A DNA stretch of 64,000 bases, from positions 641,061-705,060 of the forward strand of contig PNMM01000002.1 in assembly GCA_013823625.1 (NCBI GenBank), given 5' to 3'. Source of the stretch: Microbacterium sp. (lineage in GTDB: Bacteria; Actinomycetota; Actinomycetes; Actinomycetales; Microbacteriaceae). The notes beneath the pieces were generated by a model, which made no database searches, had not been told where the DNA came from, and was given only the letters and a program-made list of their open reading frames with translations. Of this stretch, positions 7,764-17,179 are shown piece after piece. Numbering within the stretch: position 1 is the stretch's first letter; the number at the start of each line of letters is the position of its first letter. A program made the position numbers and the translations under genes.

Positions 7764-9070
7764 GAAAGGTTGGGCGGCGGGCTCGCCACATGCGGGTCGT
7801 AGGCGGGCACAGCGATGGGCCCCGTGGTCGCGAAGGTCTCAAGCAGTTCTTGTTCGCCGCGCACGACCGTGGCAAGGCGACGGATGCCCTCACGCACTTC
7901 GGCGGGCGGCGGGTAGCAGAACGCGAGTCGCAAGTGCCCGCGGCCCGAGCCATCGGCAAAGAAGGCGGTGCCCGGCGTGTAGGCCACCAGCTCTTTGACG
8001 GCCCGCGGCAGCATGCCCTTCGAGTCGAGGCCCTCGGTGAGGGTGACCCACACGTAGAAGCCGCCGTTCGGCACCGTGTAGCTCAGATCGGGCAGGTATT
8101 GCTCCAGCGCTTCGATCATGGCGTCGCGACGTTCGCGGTAGAGCGAGCGGAACACGTCGATCTGGCCCCGCCAGTCGGCCTGGTCGAGGTAGTCGCTGAT
8201 GACCATCTGGTTGAGCGAGCTGGGGCTGAGAATGGCAGCTTCGGCCGCAAGAACGAGTTTTTCTCGGATAGCGTGAGGGGCGAGAGCCCAGCCGACGCGG
8301 AACCCGGGGGCGAGCGTCTTCGAGAACGAGCCGAGGTAGACGATGCCATCGGTCTCGACACTGCGCATGGCGGCGGGCGCCGGACGGTCGAACCACAAGA
8401 GCCCGTAGGGGTTGTCTTCAAGAATCAGGATGCCCGCCGAGCGTGCAATGTCGATGATCTCGAGGCGGCGCTCGCTCGAGAGTGTCACGCCCGCAGGGTT
8501 GTGGAAGTTGGGGATCAAGTACAGCAACTTGAGCTGCTTGCCCGCGGCGCGCAGCGACTGGATGCGCTCGGTGAGGGCCGCGGGGATCATGCCGTCCGCG
8601 TCCATCGCAATGTGGGCGACTTCGGCTTGGTACGAGCGGAAGATGCCCATCGCGCCGACGTACGAGGGCGACTCGGCGAGCACGACGTCGCCCGGGTCGA
8701 GGAAAAGCTTGGCGACGAGGTCGAGAGCTTGCTGCGAGCCCGTCGTCACGACGAGGTCGTCGACGCCCGCGCGAATGCCTTCGAGGGCCATGATCTCGAG
8801 GATGTGCTCGCGCAGCTCGGGGGTTCCTTGACCGGAGCCGTATTGCAGGGCCGCGGGGCCCCGGTCGCGCATGACACGCTCCATCGACTCCGTGACGGTC
8901 GCGAGCGGCAACGCTGACACATAGGGCATGCCGCCGGCGAGAGAGACCACTTCGGGGCGCGAGGCAACCGCAAACAGGGCGCGAACCTCAGAGGCGCTCA
9001 GGCCAGACGTGCGCGCGGCATAGTGCCCGTACCACGGGTCGAGGTTGGTGCCCTCGCGGGAGATCGTCAT
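7760..9070 (-). CDS. PLP-dependent aminotransferase (class I/II, MocR/2-aminoadipate type)
   Basis: Fold-type I transaminase without an N-terminal GntR domain. It shows VSLAGGMPYVSALP near the N terminus, YGSGQGTPELREHI, and NFHNPAGVTLS. It also has the PLP-lysine region YLGSFSKTLAPGFRVGW. The ORF track starts 17 residues upstream; the ATG at 9070 (MTISREG) is preferred as a normal N terminus (436 aa). It is probably co-transcribed with the downstream Ddl-like gene, and is separated from trxA by a hairpin terminator. The substrate is unknown; alpha-aminoadipate or aromatic amino acids are typical for the family. Confidence 0.8.
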   Translation of the reverse strand: MTISREGTNLDPWYGHYAARTSGLSASEVRALFAVASRPEVVSLAGGMPYVSALPLATVTESMERVMRDRGPAALQYGSGQGTPELREHILEIMALEGIRAGVDDLVVTTGSQQALDLVAKLFLDPGDVVLAESPSYVGAMGIFRSYQAEVAHIAMDADGMIPAALTERIQSLRAAGKQLKLLYLIPNFHNPAGVTLSSERRLEIIDIARSAGILILEDNPYGLLWFDRPAPAAMRSVETDGIVYLGSFSKTLAPGFRVGWALAPHAIREKLVLAAEAAILSPSSLNQMVISDYLDQADWRGQIDVFRSLYRERRDAMIEALEQYLPDLSYTVPNGGFYVWVTLTEGLDSKGMLPRAVKELVAYTPGTAFFADGSGRGHLRLAFCYPPPAEVREGIRRLATVVRGEQELLETFATTGPIAVPAYDPHVASPPPNLS

Positions 9071-9166
9071 GCTGTGCCCGTTCTGGATGAGTGGCGCGCT
9101 GCCAGTGCAGAGCGCCCTCACGGCGGCTCCCCCAGAGCACGTGGGTTCCAGAATACGGGCCAGACG

Positions 9167-9206
9167 CCGAGAAGCCCGCCCCCCGGTGAGGGGACGGGCT
9201 TCTCGG
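9167..9206. terminator. Terminator hairpin downstream of trxA
   Basis: CCGAGAAGCCCG (9167-9178) pairs with CGGGCTTCTCGG (9195-9206), giving a perfect 12-bp stem that lies 10 bp beyond the trxA stop on the minus strand. There is no clear U-tract, as is common for high-GC actinobacterial terminators. Confidence 0.7.
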
Positions 9207-9216
9207 TGTGAACGCT

Positions 9217-9540
9217 TTAGGCCAAGAACTCGGCCAAGTCAGCCTCGAGTGCGGGCTTGGGCTTGGCACCAATGACGGTCTTGACGACCTCGCCGCCACG
9301 GAAGACCTTCATCGCCGGAATCGACGTGATCTGGTACTTCATGGCCGTCTCGGGGTTGGCGTCGACGTCGAGCTTGACGATTTCGAGCTTGTCGGGGTGC
9401 TCGGCCGCGATGGCGTCGAGGATGGGTGAGACGGCACGGCACGGGCCACACCATTCAGCCCAGAAGTCGACCATGATCGTCTTCTCGTTCTTCAGAACTT
9501 CGGCCTCAAAAGTGGCGTCAGTCACATCGCGCGTGCTCAT
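9217..9540 (-). CDS. trxA: Thioredoxin
   Basis: 107-aa thiol-disulfide oxidoreductase with the WCGPC active site in FWAEWCGPCRAV and the cis-proline region ITSIPAMKVF. An AAGGAG ribosome-binding site precedes the ATG. It lies 27 bp downstream of trxB, its reductase, on the same strand. Confidence 0.96.
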   Translation of the reverse strand: MSTRDVTDATFEAEVLKNEKTIMVDFWAEWCGPCRAVSPILDAIAAEHPDKLEIVKLDVDANPETAMKYQITSIPAMKVFRGGEVVKTVIGAKPKPALEADLAEFLA

Positions 9541-9567
9541 GGGTTCTCCTTGTGTCAGGTGGTCAGA

Positions 9568-10524
9568 TTAGGCCGACGCAGTTGCCGCAGCGCGGCTGGC
9601 GTCGTGAACGGTCTCGAGGTAGTGCTGCGCATCGAGTGCGGCCACCGTGCCGCTTCCGGCGGCGGTGATGGCTTGCTTGTAGGTCGGGTCAACGACATCG
9701 CCGGCGGCGAAGACGCCTGCCACGCTCGTGCGAGACGAGCGGCCATCCACGGCAATCGTGCCCTGCTCAGTGAGTTCAAGCAGGCCGTGCACGAGGTGCG
9801 TGCGCGGGTCGGCGCCGATCGCGACGAAGACTCCCTGCACATCGAGAACGCGCTGCTCGCCCGTGACGGTGTCGACGATGCCGATGCCGCTCACGAGATC
9901 GGCGCCGAGGATCTGCTCGACGCGCGCGTTCATGATGAACTCGATCTTCTCGTCGGCCTTCGCCCGATCGACCATGGCGGCGGATGCTCGAAAGTTCTCG
10001 CTGCGGTGGATGAGGTACACCTTGTCAACGAAGCGCGTGAGGAAGGTGGCTTCTTCCATCGCCGAGTCGCCGCCACCGATGACAGCGACGGTCTTCTGCC
10101 GGAAGAACGCGCCGTCACACGTGGCGCACCACGAGACTCCGTAGCCGCTCAAGCGGTCTTCGTCAGGCAGGCCGAGCTTGCGGTAGGCCGAGCCGGTCGC
10201 ATAGATGACGGCGTGAGCTTCATGGCGGTCGCCGTTGCCGAGAGTCACGGCCTTGACGGGCCCGTCGAGCTCGAGCGACACGACGTCGTCATAGACGATC
10301 TCGGCACCGAACTTCTCGGCCTGCTGCTGCATGCGCACCATGAGGTCGGGGCCCATAATGCCGTCGGGGAAGCCCGGAAAGTTCTCGACCTCGGTGGTCT
10401 TCATGAGCTCGCCGCCGAACTCGACCGAGCTCGCGATGACGAGCGGCGACAGGTTGGCGCGAGCGGCGTAGATGGCGGCGGTGTAGCCCGCGGGGCCGGA
10501 GCCAATGATGATGACGTGACGCAT
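9568..10524 (-). CDS. trxB: Thioredoxin reductase
   Basis: FAD/NADPH enzyme that reduces TrxA. It shows the N-terminal FAD motif IIIGSGPAGYTAAIYAA and the redox-active CATCDG. It also has the NADPH loop GGGDSAMEEA and the second FAD motif GVFAAGDVVD. The start at 10524 (MRHVIII, 318 aa) is preferred over the longer ORF because a TGAGGA ribosome-binding site precedes it. No gene is visible in the 113 bp between it and murJ. Confidence 0.96.
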   Translation of the reverse strand: MRHVIIIGSGPAGYTAAIYAARANLSPLVIASSVEFGGELMKTTEVENFPGFPDGIMGPDLMVRMQQQAEKFGAEIVYDDVVSLELDGPVKAVTLGNGDRHEAHAVIYATGSAYRKLGLPDEDRLSGYGVSWCATCDGAFFRQKTVAVIGGGDSAMEEATFLTRFVDKVYLIHRSENFRASAAMVDRAKADEKIEFIMNARVEQILGADLVSGIGIVDTVTGEQRVLDVQGVFVAIGADPRTHLVHGLLELTEQGTIAVDGRSSRTSVAGVFAAGDVVDPTYKQAITAAGSGTVAALDAQHYLETVHDASRAAATASA

Positions 10525-10637
10525 GGGATTCCTCACGAGGTCGTCGGCCGCGGAGTGCGTCCGACAGAAGCAGTAACCCAGCATAGGGGGCCGGTATTCC
10601 GCGCCCCGGGGAGTTCACAGAGCGTTCATCGGTGCCG

Positions 10638-12272
10638 TTAGCGGTTGAGACGGCGCCGCACGAGAGCAACAGCGCTCGTCGCCTCGGGCACGCGCATCAC
10701 GAGCAGCGCCGCACCGTAGACGGCAATCATCGGCAGAGCGATGAGCGCGATGCTCGCGGCTGCGCCGCCGACCGTGTCGCGGGCGAATCCACTGTCGCCG
10801 AGGGTGCCGAGCGACCACCCGATCACAAGACCCGTGAGCAGGGATGCCGCGCCGGCCACGATGAACTGGGCGGTGCGGCGGGCGATGAGGGGGGCATCCA
10901 GCGAGCCAATGCGGCGGCGCAAGGCAACGCCACCAATGATCATCTGGAAGAACGCCGCGGCCGAGGTGACGAGTCCGATTCCGGGAACGATCCACGCGGT
11001 GGGCAACAGGCTGCAGAACAGCGCGCCGATGATGAAGAACAGGGTGTGAGCGGCCTGCAACCAAAACGCGGTGCGGGTGTCGTCGATCGCATAGAACACG
11101 CGCTGCATGACGAAGTAGACGCTGAAGGGCACGAGCCCCACGACGAATGCGATCAGCACAATCGCGATCTGATCGATGGCGGCAGCGTCGAAGATGCGAC
11201 CGAACGGCACGGCGACAGCGATGAGCCCGACGGTGGCGAGCGTCATGAAGAGCGCCGTGAGTCGGATGGCCTCGTTGGTGTCAACGCGAACCGACTCGCG
11301 ATCGCCGTCTCGGGCGTGTGTGCTCATGCGCGTGAGGTAGGCCGTCACGAGCGAAACGACGACGATGGAGTGCGGAAGCATGAAGAGCAACCACGCCGTG
11401 CGCATGACCATGAGCGATGCATCGTCGGGCGTTGCCGCGATGGAGGCAACGCGTGTCTGCACGATGCCACCAATCTGCATGACGATGATCATGGCGAAGA
11501 CCCAGCCGGCCGCGCGGCCTGTCGCGCCGAGCCCGGCGCCCCGCCAGCGGAAGTCGGGTCGGTAGCGCAAGCCTGCACGTCGCCAGAACAGCACGAGCAC
11601 GAATGCTTGGGCGGCGACACCGAGAGTGGCGGTGCCGGCCAGCACGGCGATCATCTCGGGCGTCCATGCCGTGGCATCGCTAACATCGGCGTCGAACAGC
11701 AGGCCGAACGCGATCATGCCCCCGATGGCCACGAGGTTGTTGACCGCGGGTGCCCACGTGAACGGCCCGAACACCCGGCGCGCGTTGAGCACCTCGCCAA
11801 ACAGCGTGTACAGCGCATAGAACAGCACTTGCGGCAGGCACCAGTAGGCAAACGAGACGGCGAGAGACATCTCGTCGGGTGTAAAGCCGCGAGAGCCTGA
11901 GCTGTCGGCCGATGCTGCGTAGAGGCTCACGAGAAGGGGGGCCGCGAGCGTTGCGACAACGCCGGCGACGAGAAAGACCACGATGCCGATCGTCACGAGC
12001 CGGTTGATGAATCGCTGACCGCCATCGGCGTCAATGCTTGCCCGCACGATCTGTGGAACGAGCACAGCGCTCAGCACACCACCGGCGACAATCGCGTAAA
12101 TGTTGTTGGGCAATTGGTTGGCGAGGGCAAAGGTGTTGGCTCCCGAGCCGAGCGCGCCAAGAGTCGTCGTGAGCATGACCGCGCTGATGAAGCCGAGCAC
12201 GCGTGACACGAGAGTGCCCGAAGCCAGAACGAGGCTCGCGCGGCCGACGCCGCCCTCGCTCGTGGTTGTCAC
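10638..12272 (-). CDS. murJ: Murein biosynthesis integral membrane protein MurJ (lipid II flippase)
   Basis: MOP-superfamily flippase that moves lipid II across the membrane. The roughly 544-aa product has about 14 hydrophobic segments and the family start RASLVLASGTLVSRVLGF. The start is taken as GTG 12272, which overlaps the stop of the upstream DUF6049 gene by 4 bp (GTGA) and removes 36 residues of non-membrane read-through from the ORF-track version. In mycobacteria the cytoplasmic tail is a kinase target; no such long tail is present here. Confidence 0.9.
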   Translation of the reverse strand: MTTTSEGGVGRASLVLASGTLVSRVLGFISAVMLTTTLGALGSGANTFALANQLPNNIYAIVAGGVLSAVLVPQIVRASIDADGGQRFINRLVTIGIVVFLVAGVVATLAAPLLVSLYAASADSSGSRGFTPDEMSLAVSFAYWCLPQVLFYALYTLFGEVLNARRVFGPFTWAPAVNNLVAIGGMIAFGLLFDADVSDATAWTPEMIAVLAGTATLGVAAQAFVLVLFWRRAGLRYRPDFRWRGAGLGATGRAAGWVFAMIIVMQIGGIVQTRVASIAATPDDASLMVMRTAWLLFMLPHSIVVVSLVTAYLTRMSTHARDGDRESVRVDTNEAIRLTALFMTLATVGLIAVAVPFGRIFDAAAIDQIAIVLIAFVVGLVPFSVYFVMQRVFYAIDDTRTAFWLQAAHTLFFIIGALFCSLLPTAWIVPGIGLVTSAAAFFQMIIGGVALRRRIGSLDAPLIARRTAQFIVAGAASLLTGLVIGWSLGTLGDSGFARDTVGGAAASIALIALPMIAVYGAALLVMRVPEATSAVALVRRRLNR

Positions 12273-14341
12273 TCCGGCTCCGCCCGGCGACGGCGTCGCT
12301 TGCGAATGTCGCGTGCGATCCCGAAGCCCAGAAGCAAGACCAGCGCGATGGCAATCGCGATCGTTCCGGCGGTCTCCCATCCGGCCTGCAGATTGAGCGA
12401 GACACGCTTCGGGTCGCCCACGATTCGATCGTCGGCATCGCGCACGCTGATCGTAATGTCGACCTGACCGTTGGTCAGCGACTCGACCGGAACCAACGCT
12501 CGAGTCTGTGACTGTGGCTCTACGAGGGCCTCAACACGGCTATCGAGAACGCGCAATTGTGTGGAGTCAGGCTCAACTTTGACGAAAACTCGTACCGCGA
12601 CATCAAGATCGTTCTGCACGGTGATCGGCAGCGAGGCGCGATCGGCGAGCAAGGTGATCTTGCTGCTTTCGATAACTCGTACCGACGAGCGAAGTGTCGT
12701 CGAGTCGCGAGTGAACTGGTGAAGCGCATCAACCGAGCTCTCACCCCAGCCGAGCGACAGGGCGGCGAGCAATTGCAGTCGGCGAAGATCGGTGATCGCT
12801 GTCGGATTCACCGCGATGCTCGCGAACGTACGGTCGTTGGCTTCGGCGTCGAGGGCGCCTCGCACGGCACCGCTCAGCGCCTCATCGGCCAGCGGTTCGA
12901 TCACGCTTGACGAGACGGCGGGTCGACTCAGGGCCTGCGTCACCGAGGCTCCTGCCGCCCACGGCAGCGCCACCGTTTGCGCGATGGTGTCGATCAAGCG
13001 ATCCGTGCCCGCAAGGCGGTCGCGAGCCAACGGAATGATGGCGGGGATGCTCGGCTCGGTCGAGGCGCTGGCCGCCAAAATCGCAGACACGCGCGCCATC
13101 GCCCGGTCAAAGCGCTGCTGCGACACGGCGAGGCTCGCTTCTCGTGCTGCAGCGCTGAGCGCGTCATCAGCACGAAGAACCCGCAGATCGGCGAACTCTT
13201 GGACGGCACCGGAACTCTCGAGCGACGAAGCCGGCGCAAGGAGAACCGATGTGCCGTCGTCGGTGAGCACCGACACCGCGGCCGACGTGAGCGAGCCTGC
13301 CTCGGCCCACGCCACACCGCCAAAAGTGGCGGGCCACTCGGCCAACTCATCGATCGAGAGTGAGTCGTCGGGCGAGGGGCTCGGTGCAGGAGTCTGCGCT
13401 GCATTGCTCTCTGTTGAGGACACGACGCCGGTGCCTTCGGGTCGCGGGAGGGCAACGGATGCTGCGGTAATGGTGGCGACCGGGTCGGCGTCGGCCCACG
13501 GCAGAACGAAGCTCTCGTTCGGCGCGGCGAGCAAGCGGTCGAGAAACGCAACGGCGTCGGGGGGAGCATCGACTCCGAGCAAGCGAATCGATGCGATCAC
13601 CCGCGGGTCAATGGCGAGAAGCACAGGGCGACCAGCGGCGGCATCGAGAGTTCGCGTCAGCGCGCCGCCTGCCGCGGTGTAGCCCGCGAGAGTCTCGGCC
13701 GAGAGGAAGGCCGCCGATTCGCCGGGAGTGGCGATGGCCGCGACGAACGTGGTTGCGGCAACGGGCGCCGTTGTGTTGTCGGGCAACCACACCACCGCGG
13801 TGCGGTCACGTGCGAGCGCGGGGGCGTCGGCGGGAGCATCCGCCGAGGCCGCTGTGATTGTTGTGAGTCGTGCCCCGAACGAACCAGAGAAGACCGAGTC
13901 GGCGGCGGGAACGATGAGATCAAGCACCGCGCTGGCAGCGGGATCGAGAGCAGACACGCGAGCCGACGCGACGACGACGGATGACGTTGCGATCGTCGCT
14001 CCCGCGAACCACTCGCCCAGCTGTGCAGAGTCAGCAACGGCAGCACCATCGACCTCGAGGCTGACGAGCACATCACCCGTCGACACAGACCCGGTGTTGG
14101 TGATCGTCACTCGAACACTCATGGGCTCGCCCGGCCGAACGATTCCCGACCCGGCGGGAGCGGCGACGAGGTCAATCGCCAGCTCGTCAGAGGTCGTCAC
14201 CGTTGAGGCGCTTGCCGAGCCAACCAACCCCATGGGAACGACGGCAAGCATTGAGAGCGCCAGAGCGAGACCGAGCCGCCCCACGGGCCAGCGGGTGAGC
14301 GAGAGCGCGAGGAGACCTGCTCGTTCCCGCTCGGCCGACAT
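12269..14341 (-). CDS. DUF6049-family exported membrane-anchored protein
   Basis: 690-aa protein with an N-terminal signal or anchor segment (about residues 23-47, ending GSASAS), a large extracytoplasmic region, one C-terminal membrane span (TIAIAIALVLLLGFGIA) and a basic tail. From its position between pcnA and murJ, as in M. tuberculosis (Rv3909), I assign it to DUF6049; the molecular function is unknown. The ATG at 14341 follows TAGACT at exactly six bases, suggesting a leaderless transcript. It is translationally coupled to murJ, so a role in envelope or lipid II transport is plausible but inferred. Confidence 0.75.
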   Translation of the reverse strand: MSAERERAGLLALSLTRWPVGRLGLALALSMLAVVPMGLVGSASASTVTTSDELAIDLVAAPAGSGIVRPGEPMSVRVTITNTGSVSTGDVLVSLEVDGAAVADSAQLGEWFAGATIATSSVVVASARVSALDPAASAVLDLIVPAADSVFSGSFGARLTTITAASADAPADAPALARDRTAVVWLPDNTTAPVAATTFVAAIATPGESAAFLSAETLAGYTAAGGALTRTLDAAAGRPVLLAIDPRVIASIRLLGVDAPPDAVAFLDRLLAAPNESFVLPWADADPVATITAASVALPRPEGTGVVSSTESNAAQTPAPSPSPDDSLSIDELAEWPATFGGVAWAEAGSLTSAAVSVLTDDGTSVLLAPASSLESSGAVQEFADLRVLRADDALSAAAREASLAVSQQRFDRAMARVSAILAASASTEPSIPAIIPLARDRLAGTDRLIDTIAQTVALPWAAGASVTQALSRPAVSSSVIEPLADEALSGAVRGALDAEANDRTFASIAVNPTAITDLRRLQLLAALSLGWGESSVDALHQFTRDSTTLRSSVRVIESSKITLLADRASLPITVQNDLDVAVRVFVKVEPDSTQLRVLDSRVEALVEPQSQTRALVPVESLTNGQVDITISVRDADDRIVGDPKRVSLNLQAGWETAGTIAIAIALVLLLGFGIARDIRKRRRRRAEPE

Positions 14342-14347
14342 GGGGGA

Positions 14348-14357
14348 AGTCTAGACT
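14348..14357. promoter_or_regulatory. Shared palindromic -10 for divergent DUF6049-murJ and pcnA
   Basis: The decamer AGTCTAGACT is a perfect palindrome. On the minus strand TAGACT (14353-14348) ends six bases before the DUF6049 ATG; on the plus strand TAGACT (14352-14357) lies just before the pcnA start. The two promoters therefore overlap by two bases and may compete. Confidence 0.5.
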
Positions 14358-14360
14358 CTG

Positions 14361-15794
14361 GTGACTATGGAGAGCGTGGCCCAGGCCGTCACCCGACTCG
14401 AGGCCCTCGCGACGTCTGAGCCGCTCGCCACGCTCGCCGAGCGGTTTGCCGCGGCCGGGCACGAACTCGCGCTCGTCGGCGGGCCGGTGCGCGATGCGTT
14501 TTTGGGGCGAACGGTTAACGACCTCGACTTCACGACTTCTGCGCGCCCCGACGAGATCATTCGCATCATCGCGCCGGTTGCCGACGCACACTGGGACATC
14601 GGGCGCGCATTCGGCACCATTGGCGCTCGACTCGGTGACCACACCGTCGAAATCACCACGTACCGCGCCGACGCCTACTCGCCCGACTCTCGTAAACCGG
14701 AGGTCGCGTTCGGCGACACTCTCGAGGGCGATCTGATTCGCCGCGACTTCACGATGAACGCCATGGCGTTGCGCTTGCCAGCGCGCACGCTCGTTGACCC
14801 CTCGGGGGGCCTTGACGATCTCTTCGCGCGGCGGCTCATGACGCCGGGTAGCCCCGATGACTCGTTTGGCGACGACCCACTCCGCATGCTGCGCGCTGCC
14901 CGATTTGCCGCCCAATTGGCTGTAGAGCTCGACCCGAGCGTCATTGAGGCGATGAGCCGAATGCGTGAACGCCTCGACATCGTCTCGGCCGAGCGGGTGC
15001 GCGACGAGCTGATCAAGCTGCTCAGTACTGATTCTCCCCGCCGGGGCCTCGCTTTGCTCGTCGATACCGGACTCGCTGAAATCGTGGTTCCCGAACTGTC
15101 TGCATTGCGGCTTGAGGTCGATGAGCATGCGCACCACAAAGACGTCTACGAGCACTCGTTGACCGTGCTCGAGCAGGCAATCCAGCTCGAGGCCCAGCGC
15201 GCACCCGGTGCGGCTCCCGATGTGACTCTGCGGCTTGCCGCGCTCTTGCATGACATTGGCAAGCCGGCGACCAAGCGCGTCGAGCCGGGGGGCGCTGTGA
15301 CCTTCCACCACCACGACGTCGTGGGGGCCAAACTCGCACGCAAGCGACTCACCGCCTTGCGTTTCGACAAAGACACCATCACGGCCGTCAGCCGATTGAT
15401 CGAGCTGCACTTGCGGTTCTTTGGCTACAGCGATGCTCCGTGGACCGATTCGGGGGTGCGCCGCTATGTGCGTGATGCGGATGCCCTACTCGAGCGCCTG
15501 CACATTCTGACCCGCGCCGACGTCACGACGCGCAATCGCCGCAAAGAAGAGAGGCTACGCGGCGCCTACGACGAGTTGGAGCGCCGCATCGCCGAACTCG
15601 CGGAGCAAGAAGAACTGCAGTCGATTCGACCTGATCTCGATGGCGAGCAAATCATGGCGCTCCTCGGTCTGCGGCCGGGGCCGCTCGTCGGTGAGGCCTA
15701 TCGCTTTTTGCTCGAACAGCGTCTTGACGAGGGACCTCTCGGTGAGGCCGAGGCCGAACGCCGACTGCGGGAGTGGTTCGCTTTGCGGGCGTAA
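14361..15794 (+). CDS. pcnA: CCA tRNA nucleotidyltransferase
   Basis: Class II nucleotidyltransferase with an HD domain that adds or repairs tRNA 3' CCA. It shows LVGGPVRDAFLGR, the catalytic LDFTTSA, and RRDFTMNAMAL. The HD-domain motif is LLHDIGKP, with a metal-binding HHHDVVG downstream. Length 477 aa from GTG 14361, or 475 aa from ATG 14367; the latter gives a short leader after the TAGACT element. Divergent from the DUF6049 gene. Confidence 0.93.
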   Translation: MTMESVAQAVTRLEALATSEPLATLAERFAAAGHELALVGGPVRDAFLGRTVNDLDFTTSARPDEIIRIIAPVADAHWDIGRAFGTIGARLGDHTVEITTYRADAYSPDSRKPEVAFGDTLEGDLIRRDFTMNAMALRLPARTLVDPSGGLDDLFARRLMTPGSPDDSFGDDPLRMLRAARFAAQLAVELDPSVIEAMSRMRERLDIVSAERVRDELIKLLSTDSPRRGLALLVDTGLAEIVVPELSALRLEVDEHAHHKDVYEHSLTVLEQAIQLEAQRAPGAAPDVTLRLAALLHDIGKPATKRVEPGGAVTFHHHDVVGAKLARKRLTALRFDKDTITAVSRLIELHLRFFGYSDAPWTDSGVRRYVRDADALLERLHILTRADVTTRNRRKEERLRGAYDELERRIAELAEQEELQSIRPDLDGEQIMALLGLRPGPLVGEAYRFLLEQRLDEGPLGEAEAERRLREWFALRA

Positions 15795-15809
15795 GAGTAG
15801 TCAGATGGT

Positions 15810-15838
15810 TTGAGCCAGAGTCGGCGTACGACTAGACT
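15810..15838 (+). promoter_or_regulatory. rpsF operon promoter
   Basis: TTGAGC (15810-15815) and TAGACT (15833-15838) are 17 bp apart. This places the transcript start about 95 nt upstream of rpsF and creates a structured 5' leader. Confidence 0.6.
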
Positions 15839-15892
15839 CTGCAGGTTGCCCCGCCGCATGCGAGCGGGCGCACACGATGCCATAACCCTCCT

Positions 15893-15911
15893 GCTGCAGA
15901 CCGTCTGCAGC
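15893..15911 (+). promoter_or_regulatory. Leader hairpin with CCG loop, candidate S6:S18 autoregulatory element
   Basis: GCTGCAGA (15893-15900) pairs perfectly with TCTGCAGC (15904-15911) around a CCG trinucleotide. rpsF leaders in many bacteria bind the S6:S18 complex through a hairpin with an exposed CCG; the position, about 30 nt upstream of rpsF, fits. The fold is predicted by eye only. Confidence 0.4.
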
Positions 15912-15940
15912 CGTTCGAGTCCGAAGGAGGTGGGTGAGTC

Positions 15941-16333
15941 ATGCATCAGTACGAATTGATGGTCATTCTCGACCCGGAGATCGATGAGCGCACTGTCGCT
16001 CCGAGCCTGGACAAGTTTCTTGGCGTGATCCGGAACGACGGCGGTTCTATCGAGACCGTCGACATCTGGGGCCGTCGTCGCCTTGCTTACGAGATCAACA
16101 AGAAGACCGAGGGCATCTACGCCGTCGTCAACTTCACGGCGAACCCCTCGGCAACGCAAGAGCTCGACCGCCAGCTCAAGCTCAGCGAGGCCGTGATGCG
16201 CACGAAGGTTCTGCGCACCGAAGAGGCCGTTGCTCGCGCCGCGTCGATCGAAGCCGACAACTCGGCTCGCGCTGCCGCGAAGGCTGCGCGCGCTGCCGTC
16301 AAGGCCGCGTCGAGCGCTTCGGCTGCGGAGTAG
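15941..16333 (+). CDS. rpsF: 30S ribosomal protein S6
   Basis: Begins [13 protein letters not shown], a typical S6 N terminus, followed by [18 protein letters not shown]. The 130-aa protein carries an Ala/Lys-rich C-terminal extension. A GAAGGAGGTGGG ribosome-binding site precedes the ATG. First gene of rpsF-ssb-rpsR-rplI. Confidence 0.97.
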   Translation: MHQYELMVILDPEIDERTVAPSLDKFLGVIRNDGGSIETVDIWGRRRLAYEINKKTEGIYAVVNFTANPSATQELDRQLKLSEAVMRTKVLRTEEAVARAASIEADNSARAAAKAARAAVKAASSASAAE

Positions 16334-16335
16334 TT

Positions 16336-16851
16336 GTGGCCGGCGAGACGATCATCACCGTTGTCGGCAATCTCACTGCCGACCCCGAACTGCGGTACAC
16401 GCAGAGCGGACTCGCCGTCGCGAACTTCACGATCGCGTCGACCCCGCGTTCGTTCGACCGTGCGTCGAACGAGTGGAAAGACGGTGACGCCCTGTTCTTG
16501 CGCGCGAGCGTGTGGCGTGAGTTCGCCGAGCACGTAGCGAGCTCGCTCACGAAGGGCAGCCGGGTCATCGCTCAGGGTCGACTCAAGCAGCGGTCGTACG
16601 AGACCAAAGAGGGCGAGAAGCGCACCACCATCGAGCTGGAGGTCGACGAGATCGGCCCCAGCTTGCGGTACGCGACCGCCCAGGTCACCCGTAGCGCCGC
16701 TGGCGCTGGTGGCGGCCAGATGGGTGGTGGCCGCGGAAGCGGCGCCCCGATCGCCGACGAACCGTGGGGTGCTCCGGCTTCAGCCAGCGCTCCCTCGGGC
16801 GGCGATGTGTGGAACACCCCCGGCTCGTTCTCGGACGACACCCCCTTTTGA
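16336..16851 (+). CDS. ssb: Single-stranded DNA-binding protein
   Basis: OB-fold SSB (171 aa) beginning at [23 protein letters not shown] Gly-rich linker follows, and the acidic tip ends DDTPF, the protein-interaction tail. It starts 2 bp after the rpsF stop. Confidence 0.95.
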   Translation: MAGETIITVVGNLTADPELRYTQSGLAVANFTIASTPRSFDRASNEWKDGDALFLRASVWREFAEHVASSLTKGSRVIAQGRLKQRSYETKEGEKRTTIELEVDEIGPSLRYATAQVTRSAAGAGGGQMGGGRGSGAPIADEPWGAPASASAPSGGDVWNTPGSFSDDTPF

Positions 16852-16909
16852 TCCGCTCGGTTCTCTGAGCGAATCACTTCTGAACATCCCGTAAGAAAAG
16901 GACAACCAC

Positions 16910-17170
16910 ATGGCTGGCAAGAGCAGCGGCGACCGCCGCAAGCCTCGCGGTGGCAAGGGCGCGAAGAACGCCGCCCCCGCGAAAGCGATCCGCGTTGGCG
17001 TCATTGACTACAAAGACGTCGCGACCCTCCGCAAGTTCATCTCCGAGCGCGGAAAGATTCGTGCTCGTCGCATCACCGGTGTCTCCGTGCAGGAGCAGCG
17101 CCTCATCGCCCGCGCCGTCAAGAACGCGCGCGAGATGGCACTGCTGCCGTACGCGGGCGCGGGCCGATAG
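16910..17170 (+). CDS. rpsR: 30S ribosomal protein S18
   Basis: 86-aa basic protein with [24 protein letters not shown], the S18 core. It lacks the N-terminal zinc-binding cysteines seen in C-plus S18 forms. Follows ssb in the operon. Confidence 0.96.
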   Translation: MAGKSSGDRRKPRGGKGAKNAAPAKAIRVGVIDYKDVATLRKFISERGKIRARRITGVSVQEQRLIARAVKNAREMALLPYAGAGR

Positions 17171-17179
17171 GAGCACCTG

